NCBI RefSeq assembly: GCF_002161085.1
Contig: NZ_NFLU01000007.1
Coordinates: 62,001-126,000, forward strand
DNA length: 64,000 nucleotides
DNA from: Flavonifractor sp. An112
Lineage (GTDB): Bacteria; Bacillota; Clostridia; Oscillospirales; Oscillospiraceae
Direction of reading: 5' to 3'
In this document: one piece after another, positions 34,182 through 44,177 of the stretch
Numbering within the stretch: the first letter of the stretch is position 1
Layout: each line of letters starts with the position of its first letter
Program-made: the position numbers and the translations under genes
The notes under the pieces: model-generated
What the model was told of the DNA's origin: nothing
Databases searched by the model: none
The model's input: the letters and a program-made list of their open reading frames with translations, nothing else

Positions 34182-35914
34182 AAGAACTGAAACGCCTGCT
34201 GTCCTATTTGGGCCCCTACCGCCGGGACCTGTTTCTGGGCGGATTGTTGGTGCTGGTGGAGACGGCTTTTGAGCTGGTGATTCCCGTGCTGATGGCTGAC
34301 CTCATTGACGTGGGAGTAGAGAACCGGGATCTGAATTATATTGTGGTCAAGGGTGTACAGATGGGCGTATGTGCTGTACTGGCTTTGATCACCGGCCTGC
34401 TGTATGCTCGGTTTGCCGCCCGGGCGGCCTACGGCTGGGGCGCCCGTATCCGGGAGGCCCAGTATGAGCGGGTCCAGGACTATGCCTTTTCCAACCTGGA
34501 CCGATTTGAAAGTTCTTCTCTGGTTACCCGTATGACCACTGATGTGACGGTGCTGCAAAATGCCATCAACGGCGGACTGCGGCCCATGGTGCGCAGTCCG
34601 GTGATGCTGGTGATGGGGTTAGGGCTATCCTTCTGGATGAATGCCCGGCTGGCCCTGATTTTTGTGGTGACTGCCCCCATTCTGGCACTCATCCTCTTCT
34701 TTGTGGTGCGTAAAGTAGCGCCCATGTATGGCAGACTCCAGAAGGCCATGGATAAGCTGAATAATGTGGTTCAGGAGGGTCTTACTGCCATCCGGGCGGT
34801 GAAGGCTTTTGTGCGGGGGGAGTATGAGGAGGAGAAGTTCCAGTCGGTCAATGAGGAGCTGATGGCCACCAGTCAGCGGACCTTCCACTTTGCGGTACTC
34901 AACCTGCCCGCCTTCCAGTTCACGATGTATACTGCCATCGTGCTCATTCTGTGGTTCGGCGGCGGCATGATCCTGGGCGGCAGTCTCCAGGTGGGGGAAC
35001 TGACCGGCTTTCTCAGCTATGTGCTTCAGGTAATGAACTCCTTCATGATGATTTCCAACGTGTTCCTGCTGCTCACCCGGTCTCTGGCCAGTGCCCATCG
35101 CATTGCGGAGGTATTGGAGGAGAAGCCGGCCCTTGTTTCCCCGGCTCAGCCGGTGGAGAAAGTGCCCGACGGCAGCGTGGACTTTGAGAGTGTGTCCTTC
35201 AAGTACCATACCGACGCCAGGGAGTATGCTCTGTCTGGGGTAAATTTGCATATTAGAGCAGGACAGACTGTGGGTATCCTGGGCGGCACAGGCTCTGCCA
35301 AGACTACCCTGGTACAGCTCATTCCCAGGCTATACGATGCCACGGAAGGTACTGTTCGGGTTGGTGGGCACGATGTAAAGGACTACGACCTGACAGTTCT
35401 GCGGGATGCGGTGGGCATCGTGCTCCAGAAAAATGTGCTCTTCTCCGGTACTGTACGGGAGAACTTGAAGTGGGGAGACCCGGATGCCGGCGATGAGACC
35501 CTGTGGGCGGCTTGCCGGGCGGCCTGCGCCGATGAATTTTTGGAGCGGATGCCGAACGGCCTGGACACCGACCTGGGACAGGGGGGCGTCAACGTCTCCG
35601 GCGGACAGAAACAGCGGCTGTGTATTGCACGGGCGCTGTTGAAGAACCCCAAGATCCTGATTTTTGACGACTCCACCAGCGCGGTAGACACTGCAACGGA
35701 GAGCAAGATCCGGGGGGCTCTGACCAAGCTTACCGGTGTGACCAAGATCATCATTGCCCAGCGAGTCACCTCTGTGATGCACACCGATCTCATCGTCATC
35801 CTGGAAGACGGCAGAATTCACGCCGCCGGCACCCATAGGGAGCTGCTGGAGCATGATCCCATCTACCAGGAGATTTACGCATCCCAGATGAAAGGAGGGG
35901 AGGACCGTGGCTAG
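34178..35914 (+). CDS. Heterodimeric ABC exporter, degenerate-site subunit
   Basis: A 578-residue half-transporter: six membrane helices (about 1-310) followed by a nucleotide-binding domain. Walker A reads GGTGSAKTT, the signature NVSGGQKQR, and Walker B ILIFDDSTSAVDTATE has Asp in place of the catalytic Glu, while the switch position reads AQRVTS instead of the usual His. This matches the TM287-type partner whose own site does not hydrolyse ATP. It pairs with the next gene, which has the complete Glu and His. Likely a multidrug or peptide exporter in the cytoplasmic membrane; the substrate is unknown. Confidence 0.92.
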   Translation: MKELKRLLSYLGPYRRDLFLGGLLVLVETAFELVIPVLMADLIDVGVENRDLNYIVVKGVQMGVCAVLALITGLLYARFAARAAYGWGARIREAQYERVQDYAFSNLDRFESSSLVTRMTTDVTVLQNAINGGLRPMVRSPVMLVMGLGLSFWMNARLALIFVVTAPILALILFFVVRKVAPMYGRLQKAMDKLNNVVQEGLTAIRAVKAFVRGEYEEEKFQSVNEELMATSQRTFHFAVLNLPAFQFTMYTAIVLILWFGGGMILGGSLQVGELTGFLSYVLQVMNSFMMISNVFLLLTRSLASAHRIAEVLEEKPALVSPAQPVEKVPDGSVDFESVSFKYHTDAREYALSGVNLHIRAGQTVGILGGTGSAKTTLVQLIPRLYDATEGTVRVGGHDVKDYDLTVLRDAVGIVLQKNVLFSGTVRENLKWGDPDAGDETLWAACRAACADEFLERMPNGLDTDLGQGGVNVSGGQKQRLCIARALLKNPKILIFDDSTSAVDTATESKIRGALTKLTGVTKIIIAQRVTSVMHTDLIVILEDGRIHAAGTHRELLEHDPIYQEIYASQMKGGEDRG

Positions 35915-37709
35915 GCAGCTAAGCGCAAAAAAGCCAAAGCACCTGGGTTACACCATTCGCGCCCTTCTGTCCTATCTGGGAAGACACAAGTTCCTGCTGC
36001 TGGCGGTAGCGGTGTTGGTTACTGTCAGTGCTCTGGCCAACCTGCTGGGCACCTATATGATCCGACCGGTGGTCAATAACCTGGCTACAGGGGGGATGGA
36101 AGCCCTGCTGAGAGGGGTGGCCATCACTGCCCTCATCTATCTGGCGGGAGCCCTGGCGGCCTGGGGCTATACCCAGACCATGGTGAAGGCGGCACAGAAG
36201 GTACTTTACGATATCCGCCGGGACTTGTTCGCCCATCTCCAGAAGCTGCCCCTCCGCTTCTTCGATACCCGCCGCCACGGCGACGTGATGAGCTACTTCA
36301 CCAACGACGTGGACACCATTTCGGATGCCCTGAACAACAGCTTCGCTATGGTGATCCAGAGTTTCATTCAGGTAGCAGGTACCCTGACCATGCTCTTCAT
36401 CCTCAACTGGCGGCTCACCCTGGTAGTAGCGGTGTGCTATGTAGTCATGTTTCTCTATATCCGCTATAGCGGAAAGCGAAGCAAGGCCTACTACAACAAG
36501 CAGCAGCGTGCATTGGGTGATCTGGACGGCTATATTGAAGAGATGGTGGCAGGCCAAAAGGTGGTCAAGGTATTTAACCACGAAAAAGCCAACCTGCGGA
36601 CGTTTCGAGAGAAAAACGAAGCGCTTCGCAAGGCGGGCACCGGTGCTCAGAGCTACGCAGCCACCATGATCCCTGCGGTAGTGAGCATCTCCTATATTAA
36701 CTATGCCATTGTGGCTGCCCTGGGAGGCTATATGGCCATGGCAGGCATGACCGACGTGGGAAGCCTGGCCAGCTATCTGGTCTTTGTGCGTCAGGCCGCC
36801 ATGCCCATCAACCAATTTACCCAGCAGACCAACTTCCTGCTGGCTGCCCTGGCTGGCGCCGAGCGGGTTTTTGAGGCTATGGACCAGACTCCGGAGATTG
36901 ACGACGGTCAGGTGAGGTTGGAAAAGCGCGACGGGGGCTGGGTTTGGCGCAAGCCTGACGGCTCTGAGGTGCCCTTGCGGGGGGATGTCCGCTTTGAAGG
37001 TGTCACCTTTGGTTATGATGCCGGTCACCCCATTCTGAAAGACATCAGCCTCTTTGCCAAGCCAGGCCAGAAGATCGCCTTTGTGGGCTCTACCGGCGCG
37101 GGCAAGACCACCATCACCAATCTGATCAACCGCTTCTACGATGTGCAAAAGGGGCGGGTGACCTATGACGGCATTGACGTGAAGGACATCCGGAAAGATG
37201 ATCTGCGGCGATCCCTGGGCATGGTGCTTCAGGATACCCACCTCTTTACCGGAACCATTGCGGATAACATTCGCTTTGGCAAGCTGGATGCCACCATGGA
37301 GGAGGTGGAGAAGGCGGCCAAAATCGCCAACGCTGATTCCTTCATCCGCCGCTTGCCCCAGGGCTACGACACTATGGTGACGGCAGACGGAGCCAATCTG
37401 TCTCAGGGCCAGCGGCAGCTGCTTGCCATTGCCCGGGCGGCAGTGGCTGACCCACCGGTACTCATTCTGGACGAGGCAACCAGCAGCATTGATACCCGCA
37501 CCGAGGCCCTCATCGAAAAGGGAATGGACCAGCTGATGGAGGGGCGGACGGTGTTTGTGATTGCTCACCGGCTGTCCACGGTCCGTAATGCTGACGCTAT
37601 TATGGTGCTGGAACAGGGTCAGATCGTGGAGCGGGGCAGCCACGAGGACCTGCTGGCTCAGCAGGGAGAATATTATCAGCTGTACAACGGTATATTTGAA
37701 CTGAGCTAA
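35907..37709 (+). CDS. Heterodimeric ABC exporter, catalytic-site subunit
   Basis: A 600-residue half-transporter with six helices and an NBD. Walker A GSTGAGKTT, Walker B VLILDEATSSIDTRTE with the catalytic Glu, and switch His in IAHRLSTVRNAD are intact, while the signature is NLSQGQRQL rather than LSGGQ, exactly the complement of the partner's defects. Together they form one consensus and one degenerate ATP site. The GTG start overlaps the previous gene by 8 bases after GGAGGGGAGGACC. The spacer between membrane domain and NBD is lengthened (residues about 330-360). Ends in a 200-base region of stacked hairpins. Confidence 0.92.
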   Translation: MARQLSAKKPKHLGYTIRALLSYLGRHKFLLLAVAVLVTVSALANLLGTYMIRPVVNNLATGGMEALLRGVAITALIYLAGALAAWGYTQTMVKAAQKVLYDIRRDLFAHLQKLPLRFFDTRRHGDVMSYFTNDVDTISDALNNSFAMVIQSFIQVAGTLTMLFILNWRLTLVVAVCYVVMFLYIRYSGKRSKAYYNKQQRALGDLDGYIEEMVAGQKVVKVFNHEKANLRTFREKNEALRKAGTGAQSYAATMIPAVVSISYINYAIVAALGGYMAMAGMTDVGSLASYLVFVRQAAMPINQFTQQTNFLLAALAGAERVFEAMDQTPEIDDGQVRLEKRDGGWVWRKPDGSEVPLRGDVRFEGVTFGYDAGHPILKDISLFAKPGQKIAFVGSTGAGKTTITNLINRFYDVQKGRVTYDGIDVKDIRKDDLRRSLGMVLQDTHLFTGTIADNIRFGKLDATMEEVEKAAKIANADSFIRRLPQGYDTMVTADGANLSQGQRQLLAIARAAVADPPVLILDEATSSIDTRTEALIEKGMDQLMEGRTVFVIAHRLSTVRNADAIMVLEQGQIVERGSHEDLLAQQGEYYQLYNGIFELS

Positions 37710-37713
37710 AAGG

Positions 37714-37877
37714 GCATAAAACTTCATGCGCCAAGAGCACACCACGAAAACGGGCGAGGCTTGTGGCGCATGAAGTTTATGCGCATATGGGCCGTCCCGG
37801 CCCATGCGCTTTGATTTCATGGCCGTGCCGCTGAAAGCGGCATATGGCCAATTTTGCTATGCTTTTGCATAGCAAAA
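37714..37877. repeat. Stacked hairpin region between converging genes
   Basis: Four separate inverted repeats lie in tandem: an 18-bp arm pair at 37714-37733/37764-37782, GCGCAT..GGGCCG with CGGCCCATGCGC at 37781-37809, GCCGC-TGAAA-GCGGC near 37827-37841, and TTTTGCTATGC/GCATAGCAAAA at 37852-37877. A proper terminator follows them. Confidence 0.7.
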
Positions 37878-37903
37878 AAGGACGCCGTCAGGCGTCCTTT
37901 TTT
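37874..37903. terminator. Bidirectional terminator between ABC exporter and hppA
   Basis: A 13-bp stem A6-GGACGCC / GGCGTCC-T6 around a 4-base loop. Confidence 0.88.
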
Positions 37904-37911
37904 ATGCTGGA

Positions 37912-40023
37912 TTAGAACAGGTGAATGGTGGTGATCAGGCCGGAGAACACGATGGAAACGGTGGAGCACAGCTTGATCAGGATGTTCAGAGAGGGGCCGG
38001 AGGTGTCCTTGAAGGGGTCGCCCACGGTGTCGCCGATCACGGCGGCCTTGTGGCAATCGGAACCCTTGCCGCCGTGGTGGCCGGCCTCAATGTACTTCTT
38101 GGCGTTATCCCAAGCGCCGCCGGCGTTGGACATGAACACAGCGACCACGAAGCCGGTGACAGTAACGCCGCCCAGCAGGCCCACAACGGCCTCAGCGCCC
38201 AGGATCAGGCCCACGATGACGGGGACGATAATGGCCAGCAGGGAGGGGATAACCATCTCATGCAGAGCGCCCTTGGTGCACAGGTCCACGCAGGAGGCGT
38301 AGTCAGGATCGGCCTTGCCTTCCATGATGCCGGAGATCTCACGGAACTGACGGCGAACCTCCACCACGATGGACTGGGCGGCACGCTGCACGCCGCTCAT
38401 GGTGAGGGCGGCGAAGATGAAGGTAAGCATGGCGCCCACGAACAGACCTACCAGCACGGCGGGGTTGGTGAGGGACAGGTCCATGGCGTGGTCCAGCTTG
38501 CCCTTGACCACGTCCACATAGGAGACCAGCAGAGCCAGAGCGGTGAGGGCGGCGGAGCCGATGGCGAAGCCCTTGCCGGTGGCGGCGGTGGTGTTGCCCA
38601 GGGAGTCCAGAGCGTCGGTACGGTTGCGGACCTCCTCGCCCAGGCCGCTCATCTCGGCGATGCCGCCGGCGTTGTCGGCCACGGGGCCATAGGCGTCAGT
38701 GGCCAGGGTGATGCCCAGGGTGGACAGCATACCCACGGCGGCGATACCAATGCCGTACAGGCCCTTGGAGAAGAGCAGCTCATAGTCGGCGCCGCCGGTG
38801 GTCAGAGAGCCGCCGGAGGCCAGGAAGGAGACGATGATAGCGATGCCGATGATGATGATGGGAGCGGCGGTGGAGAGCATACCCAGGGAAATACCGCCGA
38901 TGATGGTGGTAGCGGCGCCGGTCTCAGTGGAGTCGGCCAGGCCCTGGGTGGGCTTGTAGGTGTCGGAGGTGTAGTACTCGGTGAAGTAACCGATAGCGCA
39001 GCCAGCCACCAGACCGGCCAGGATGGAGATGTAGGGGCCCCAGGAACCCATGATGAAGTAGGTGATGGGGGCGGCGGCGATTGCGGCCAGAACAGCAGCG
39101 GTATAGGTGCCCTTACGCAGGGTGGCCAGCAGGGACTTCTGGGTGGCGTTCTCCTTGGTGCGGATCAGGAAGCTGCCCAGCACGGAGCAGATCACGCCCA
39201 CCACGGCAATGACCAGGGGCAGCAGCATGGCGTTCCAGGTCATGTTGTCGCTGGCATAAGCGGCAGCACCCAGAGCGAAGGTAGCCAGAATGGAACCCAC
39301 GTAGGACTCGTACAGGTCGGCACCCATGCCGGCCACGTCGCCCACGTTGTCGCCCACGTTGTCGGCGATGGTAGCGGGGTTACGGGGGTCATCCTCGGGA
39401 ATACCGGCCTCAACCTTACCCACCAGGTCGGCGCCCACGTCGGCGGCCTTGGTAAAGATACCGCCGCCTACGCGGCCAAACAGCGCCATGAAGGAAGCGC
39501 CCATACCGAACATAACCATGGTCTGGGCGATCTTGGCGGCTTCAAAGTGAGCAATGTACTTCAGAATGTGGAACCAGATGGACACGTCCAGCAGGCCAAG
39601 ACCCACCACGGTGAAGCCCATGACGGCGCCGGAGGAAAAGGCCACGTTGAGGCCCCGGTTCAGGCTCTCATGAGCGGCGTTGGCGGTACGGGCGTTGGCG
39701 GAGGTGGCGATTTTCATGCCAACAAAACCAGCCAGGCCGGAATAGATACCGCCGGTGAGGAAGGCGAAGGGGATAAACCAGTTATCCAGCATATCCACTC
39801 CTGCCAGAATAAGTAAAATCACGAAGACTACAATAAAGATCTTTGCGACGGTGGTATACTGGCGCTTAAGGTAAGCGTTAGCGCCTTTGCGGATAGAGGC
39901 GGCGAGCTTTTGCATCAGTTCGGTGCCTTCAGAAAACTTTAGCACCTTCCTTGATTGGGCTACGGCGAAGATTAGCGCGATAAAAGCGCCTACTATACCA
40001 AGCCAAAAGAGGTTTTCGATCAT
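37912..40023 (-). CDS. hppA: Membrane-bound ion-translocating pyrophosphatase (K+-dependent type)
   Basis: Hydrolyses pyrophosphate and pumps Na+ and/or H+ across the cytoplasmic membrane, saving energy in anaerobes. 703 residues and about 16 helices. The catalytic [40 protein letters not shown] and the late [11 protein letters not shown] motif are intact. [15 protein letters not shown] has Ala and Gly at the positions that mark K+-dependent enzymes (Lys in K+-independent ones). ATG at 40021-40023 has AAAGGAG 9 bases upstream. The next genes on the strand encode TrkA/TrkH potassium uptake. Na+ versus H+ pumping is not settled by reading. Confidence 0.95.
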   Translation of the reverse strand: MIENLFWLGIVGAFIALIFAVAQSRKVLKFSEGTELMQKLAASIRKGANAYLKRQYTTVAKIFIVVFVILLILAGVDMLDNWFIPFAFLTGGIYSGLAGFVGMKIATSANARTANAAHESLNRGLNVAFSSGAVMGFTVVGLGLLDVSIWFHILKYIAHFEAAKIAQTMVMFGMGASFMALFGRVGGGIFTKAADVGADLVGKVEAGIPEDDPRNPATIADNVGDNVGDVAGMGADLYESYVGSILATFALGAAAYASDNMTWNAMLLPLVIAVVGVICSVLGSFLIRTKENATQKSLLATLRKGTYTAAVLAAIAAAPITYFIMGSWGPYISILAGLVAGCAIGYFTEYYTSDTYKPTQGLADSTETGAATTIIGGISLGMLSTAAPIIIIGIAIIVSFLASGGSLTTGGADYELLFSKGLYGIGIAAVGMLSTLGITLATDAYGPVADNAGGIAEMSGLGEEVRNRTDALDSLGNTTAATGKGFAIGSAALTALALLVSYVDVVKGKLDHAMDLSLTNPAVLVGLFVGAMLTFIFAALTMSGVQRAAQSIVVEVRRQFREISGIMEGKADPDYASCVDLCTKGALHEMVIPSLLAIIVPVIVGLILGAEAVVGLLGGVTVTGFVVAVFMSNAGGAWDNAKKYIEAGHHGGKGSDCHKAAVIGDTVGDPFKDTSGPSLNILIKLCSTVSIVFSGLITTIHLF

Positions 40024-40127
40024 CTTACCCAACTCCTTTAATTCGGAAACCATTGTAGCGCAAGGGTTTCCGGTTTTACAGACAACATTATAATACCTCA
40101 AAATACATCCGTTTGGCAAGAGTATTC

Positions 40128-40164
40128 AAAAAAGAAAGCGTCAAATCCGAGGATTTGACGCTTT
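40128..40164 (-). terminator. Terminator of trkA-trkH
   Basis: A 14-bp perfect stem AAAGCGTCAAATCC (40135-40148) with 40151-40164. On the minus strand it is followed by CTTTTTTGAA. Confidence 0.85.
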
Positions 40165-40185
40165 GGACAAAAACGAATGGACAGT

Positions 40186-41622
40186 TTAAGACCGTTTCCA
40201 TGCATTTCCGCTAAAGAGCACCAGAATGGGCAAAACCTCAAGGCGGCCCACAATCATGCACAGGGAAAGCACCAGTTTGGAGAAGCCGGAGAAGAAAGCG
40301 TAGTTGCCCATGGGGCCTACCAATTCCAGACCGGGACCGATGTTGCCGATGCAGGAGACCACCGCAGTAAAGGTGGTACCGAAGGAGTTGTTGTCCACAG
40401 AGACCAAGAGTGTGGCGCCCAGGGTGATAAAGATATAGGCGGCAAAAAAGATCTGGACGGAACGAAGGGCGGTCTCGTCCACTACACGACCGTCCAGTTT
40501 GACCACGTTGACGGCCCGGGGATGGATAACCTGGCGGATCTCCCGCTTGATGCAACGGCCCAGCAGCAGGACACGGGAACACTTGATAGCGCCGCCGGTG
40601 GAGCCGGCGCAGGCGCCGATAAACATGAGCAGCACCAGCAGGGTTCTGGAGAACTCTGGCCATAGGTTGAAATCCGTGCTGGCGAAGCCAGTGGTGGAGA
40701 TGATGGAACCGACCTGGAAGGCGGCATGGCGGATGGATTCTCCGCCGGTGGGGTAAAGATTCCAGATATTGATGGAGATCAGCGTGATACTGGCAAAGAC
40801 TACGATCAGGAAGAAGCGCAACTCGTCACTTTTCAGTACCTGCTTCACCTTTCCGCAGAGCAGCAAGAAGTAGAGGGAGAAGTTCACGGAGAACAGCAGC
40901 ATAAAGATCGTAATGATGATCTCAATGGCGGGACTGCCGTAGGCGGCAATGGAGATGTTTCTGGTGGAAAAACCGCCGGTGCCTGCTGTGGCGAAGGAGT
41001 GAACGATGCTGTCATACCAGGGCATCCCGGCGATCTTCAGAATGATGATCTCAATGGCGGTCAGACCGCAGTAGATCCCGTACAGGATTTTGGAGGACTG
41101 GCTACTCTTGGGAACCAGCTTGCTGACTACAGGGCCAGGACTTTCGGCCCTCATCAGGTGGAGAGTGCGGGATCCCAGACTGGGCAGCAGTGCGATGGTA
41201 AGAATAAGCACGCCCATACCGCCCAGCCAGTGGATGAAGGAGCGCCAGAACAGAATGCCGCGGGGCAGCGGCTCCACTGCGGTCAGAATGGATGCACCGG
41301 TGGTGGTAAAGCCGGAGACAGCTTCAAAAAAGCAGTCTATGTAAGAGGAGAAATAGCCGCTGAAATAGAAGGGAAGCGCGCCGAAGGCGCCTACCAGCAG
41401 CCAGATCAGCGCCACCGCGAAAAAGCCTTCCCGGGTAAAGAAGTGGTCGTCACTGGGCAGAAGGGAAAGCGCGAAGCCGATTACCATGACCAGCGGTATG
41501 GTGAAGAGAAAGGGGGTGGGGTCTTCCTGATAGATCAGGCACACCAGCACCGGCAGCAGCATGGTGATGGCCTCCACCATCAGGGTCTTTCCGGCTACTT
41601 TAAATACCAGTCTGAAGTTCAT
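40186..41622 (-). CDS. trkH: Trk/Ktr-type potassium channel subunit TrkH
   Basis: Potassium-translocating membrane subunit of 478 residues, standard for TrkH. The four pore loops are visible: SGFTTTGASIL, ATAGTGGFSTRN, ISTTGFASTDF and the last at VSCIGNIGPGLE. The start overlaps the trkA stop by 4 bases (ATGA), showing co-translation with the gating partner. It ends before a perfect terminator hairpin. Together with hppA next door the region ties potassium supply to a potassium-dependent pump. Confidence 0.95.
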   Translation of the reverse strand: MNFRLVFKVAGKTLMVEAITMLLPVLVCLIYQEDPTPFLFTIPLVMVIGFALSLLPSDDHFFTREGFFAVALIWLLVGAFGALPFYFSGYFSSYIDCFFEAVSGFTTTGASILTAVEPLPRGILFWRSFIHWLGGMGVLILTIALLPSLGSRTLHLMRAESPGPVVSKLVPKSSQSSKILYGIYCGLTAIEIIILKIAGMPWYDSIVHSFATAGTGGFSTRNISIAAYGSPAIEIIITIFMLLFSVNFSLYFLLLCGKVKQVLKSDELRFFLIVVFASITLISINIWNLYPTGGESIRHAAFQVGSIISTTGFASTDFNLWPEFSRTLLVLLMFIGACAGSTGGAIKCSRVLLLGRCIKREIRQVIHPRAVNVVKLDGRVVDETALRSVQIFFAAYIFITLGATLLVSVDNNSFGTTFTAVVSCIGNIGPGLELVGPMGNYAFFSGFSKLVLSLCMIVGRLEVLPILVLFSGNAWKRS

Positions 41623-43010
41623 TGTGCCGCCCCCAGATCCAGCAGAGAGTCCTCATAGATATCATTGAGGTCCAGAATGCCGTGGTTGCGGGAGATCAGA
41701 ATCACCGTATCGCCCGCGGAAATGGAACTGGAGCCGTCAGGAATGATGATCTTGCCCTGGTGGACCAGTACGGCAATGAGGATGCCCTTTTTCAGCCGCA
41801 GATCCTTCAGCGGCACGCCCTGATTGTGGGTAGTCTCATTGGCGATGAACTCCAGAGCTTCCGCGTGTCCGTCGCAGATCTTGTACAGGGCGTTCATCAC
41901 GCTGCCTTTGGAATTCTGCATTCCGCGGACCACCTGAAGAATGTGGCTGGCGGTGATGAGCTTGGGGGAGATCACACTGTCCAGACCGGCGGCGTGGGCG
42001 ATGCTGGCGTAGTTCTGCCGGTTGGACTTGGCCACCACCTTTTTGATACCCTGCTGCATGGCGTAGAGGGAGATGATGATATTGTCCTCGTCCCGGTCGG
42101 TGAGGGCAATAAAGGCGTCGGAAGCGCTGGCGTTTTCCTCCTCCAGCAGCTCCTGGTCGGTGCCGTCGCCCTGAATAATGAGGGCCTGGGGAAGCACATC
42201 GCTGAGGTGACGGCAGCGCTCCGGGTTACGCTCCACGATCTTGACCTGCATTCCCATCTTGAGCAGAATGCTGGTCAGATAATGGGCGATGCGTCCGCCG
42301 CCGATGATAAAGGCGGAATGCAGCTTGGGAATGTGCCGTCCCAGCAGGCGGAAGAAGGCGGTCAGGCCGGCGGGCTGACCCACCAGATAGAGCCGGTCGC
42401 CTACCCGGGGAATAAAGGTGCCGTCAGGAATGATGACCTCGCCGTCTTCCCGCTCCGCCGCGCACAGGAGCATGGGCAGCTCCCGGATCTTGCTGGTCTG
42501 GGCGGACAGAGGCTGGTCGGCCAGGAAGTCGCCCTCCCGCACCCGGAAGCCGATTAACTCCACCCGCCCCCGGCAGAAGGTTTCGATGTTGGCCGCGCTG
42601 GGGAAACGAAGCAGGCGGGAGATCTCCACGGCGGTGGCATTCTCCGGGTTAATGGCCAGATCAATGCCCAGTTCCCGCTTCATGTGGGACAGCTCCATGG
42701 CATACTCCACATTGCGTACCCGAGCGATGGTAAATTTGGCGCCCAGCTGTTTGGCGGTGAGGCAGCAGACCATGTTGACTTCGTCCAGGCTGGTGGCGGC
42801 GATGAGCACGTCTGCCGACTCAACACCCGATTCCTTCAGGGCGGAGATGGAGGCGCCGTTGCCCTTGACGCACATCACGTCCAGAGATTCTGAGGCGTGG
42901 CGCAGGGCGTCGTCGTTGGTGTCGATTACCGTGACGTTGTGCTCCTCCTGAGACAGATGCTCTGCCAGTGTAAAACCGACCTTTCCATCTCCCACAATGA
43001 TGATCTTCAA
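41619..43010 (-). CDS. trkA: Trk potassium system NAD-binding regulator TrkA
   Basis: A 463-residue cytoplasmic gating ring protein with two RCK modules: RCK-N with Rossmann GDGKVGFTLAEHLS (residues 6-19) and again IGGGRIAHYLTSILLKMG near 237, each followed by an RCK-C domain. Starts with TTG (complement of 43008-43010), with AAAGGAT 10 bases before; the product begins at the conserved KIIIVGDGKVG, so no better start exists. Operon order trkA-trkH. I searched the 230-base leader for a c-di-AMP (ydaO) riboswitch and saw no conserved core. Confidence 0.95.
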   Translation of the reverse strand: MKIIIVGDGKVGFTLAEHLSQEEHNVTVIDTNDDALRHASESLDVMCVKGNGASISALKESGVESADVLIAATSLDEVNMVCCLTAKQLGAKFTIARVRNVEYAMELSHMKRELGIDLAINPENATAVEISRLLRFPSAANIETFCRGRVELIGFRVREGDFLADQPLSAQTSKIRELPMLLCAAEREDGEVIIPDGTFIPRVGDRLYLVGQPAGLTAFFRLLGRHIPKLHSAFIIGGGRIAHYLTSILLKMGMQVKIVERNPERCRHLSDVLPQALIIQGDGTDQELLEEENASASDAFIALTDRDEDNIIISLYAMQQGIKKVVAKSNRQNYASIAHAAGLDSVISPKLITASHILQVVRGMQNSKGSVMNALYKICDGHAEALEFIANETTHNQGVPLKDLRLKKGILIAVLVHQGKIIIPDGSSSISAGDTVILISRNHGILDLNDIYEDSLLDLGAAQ

Positions 43011-43192
43011 GCAATATCCATCCTTTCAGGGGTCGGGGTCCCCTTGTAGACGCTCTATATAAATCAGGCGAGAGCGGTCCATTCATGATGTATGATCGTA
43101 GCCTCCATCTTAACGCAATCTGTCAGTAGATGCAAGTATTCTTTCATCATTCCGACAAACTTCGGGAAAGCAAAAGAAAGATTTCTCGGAAC

Positions 43193-43222
43193 AAAAATCT
43201 GCCGGTCTGTGACCGGCAGATT
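43193..43222 (-). terminator. Terminator of secreted hypothetical gene
   Basis: 12-bp stem AATCTGCCGGTC/GACCGGCAGATT; minus-strand tail TTTTTGTTCC. Confidence 0.88.
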
Positions 43223-43239
43223 GGGCGGCGGCAGGATGA

Positions 43240-43929
43240 TTAACTGGTCCATTCGCCGTGGATGATGCCCACCAGGTACCAGTCGTTGTTCCAGATCTCA
43301 AAAACCAGCTTGAGAGAGCACCAGTCAAAGCCCTCCAGCGCGGGATCGATACCAGGGAAGTGGTATTCCACAAAACGACCGTTGGGATAGGCATCAGCCA
43401 CGTTTTCCAGGGCGTTTCCACTGATTAGCACGGTATCAATCCCCACCTGGGGAGCTTCGGTATAGTCGGTGTTAAAAACATAGCGGGCAAAATAGTCCTT
43501 GGAGGTGCAGCGGATGGGGGAGCCGGAGCCCACAGCCAGACCCCAGGTGTAGAGCTGTTTATCTTCCGCTAAACCGGCCACCTGATCTTGCGAGAGTACA
43601 TTGTCACAGGAATAGTCCACGGTGGAGTAAGGCGTCAGGGTGACCCCCCGCCTGGGATGGACCAGCTGGGAGAGCGCGGAATAATCTTCCTGCTTGAGTG
43701 CCTCCAATACCTGACTGGCACGCTCCAGGAGCAGCGTATTGTCGTTGACATCCAAGGGTGGCTCCGTAGGAACAGCGGAGGCGTAGGTATGCTGATTATA
43801 GGCGACAGTAGGAATGGAGGAAGAGACAGCAGCGGAGTTATTAGAGGAAGAGAGAGACAGTCCCACCATAGAACCCAGAACCAGTCCGCACAGCAGAGCC
43901 AGTACGGTCATTAGGGCTGCCCGCTTCAT
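43240..43929 (-). CDS. Exported hypothetical protein (conserved in Firmicutes)
   Basis: A 229-residue protein with an N-terminal signal or anchor (MKRAALMTVLALLCGLVLGSMVG) and a Ser/Asn-rich linker. The globular domain has LVHPRRGVTLTPYSTVD, YFARYVFNTDYTEAPQVGID and WYLVGIIHGEWTS at the very C-terminus. I recognise this as a widespread but unnamed extracytoplasmic family, possibly NTF2-like from its length and the closing beta hairpin; no function is established. AAAGGAGGCGGCGAAT precedes the ATG. Single-gene unit with its own terminator, divergent from uridine phosphorylase. Confidence 0.78.
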   Translation of the reverse strand: MKRAALMTVLALLCGLVLGSMVGLSLSSSNNSAAVSSSIPTVAYNQHTYASAVPTEPPLDVNDNTLLLERASQVLEALKQEDYSALSQLVHPRRGVTLTPYSTVDYSCDNVLSQDQVAGLAEDKQLYTWGLAVGSGSPIRCTSKDYFARYVFNTDYTEAPQVGIDTVLISGNALENVADAYPNGRFVEYHFPGIDPALEGFDWCSLKLVFEIWNNDWYLVGIIHGEWTS

Positions 43930-44068
43930 ATTCGCCGCCTCCTTTTAAATCGAGATGTCTGCCGGACCAGGTAAAAATGCAGCCTGTCCTTCAGCAGAAC
44001 TATTCTAAAACGGATGAAACAAAAATACAACAACAAAACGTTACAAAAAGGAGAGATATTTGTGCACC

Positions 44069-44097
44069 TTGCAAAGGGGAGCAGAAACTGATATAAT
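44069..44097 (+). promoter_or_regulatory. Promoter of uridine phosphorylase gene
   Basis: TTGCAA (44069-44074), a 17-base spacer and TATAAT (44092-44097), with a leader of about 75 bases containing CCGG-TCTGAT-CCGG. Confidence 0.7.
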
Positions 44098-44177
44098 ACA
44101 GTACGCTCATCCGTGGACCATACCCGGTCTGATCCGGGGATGAAAGGGATGTATGCGACACCGAGGAGGTATCCGAG

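Noticed and set aside
37714-37782. Terminal inverted repeats of a small transposon
   Set aside because: Arms of 18 bp enclose only 30 bases, no flanking target duplication is visible and other hairpins follow; better treated as stacked structure until copy number is known.
37921-39816. A long plus-strand frame opposite the pyrophosphatase gene
   Set aside because: Gly/His/Asp/Gln-rich shadow of a membrane protein gene with conserved PPase motifs.
43011-43239. ydaO-type c-di-AMP riboswitch before trkA
   Set aside because: The leader has only small hairpins and a terminator belonging to the neighbouring gene; I could not find the conserved aptamer core.
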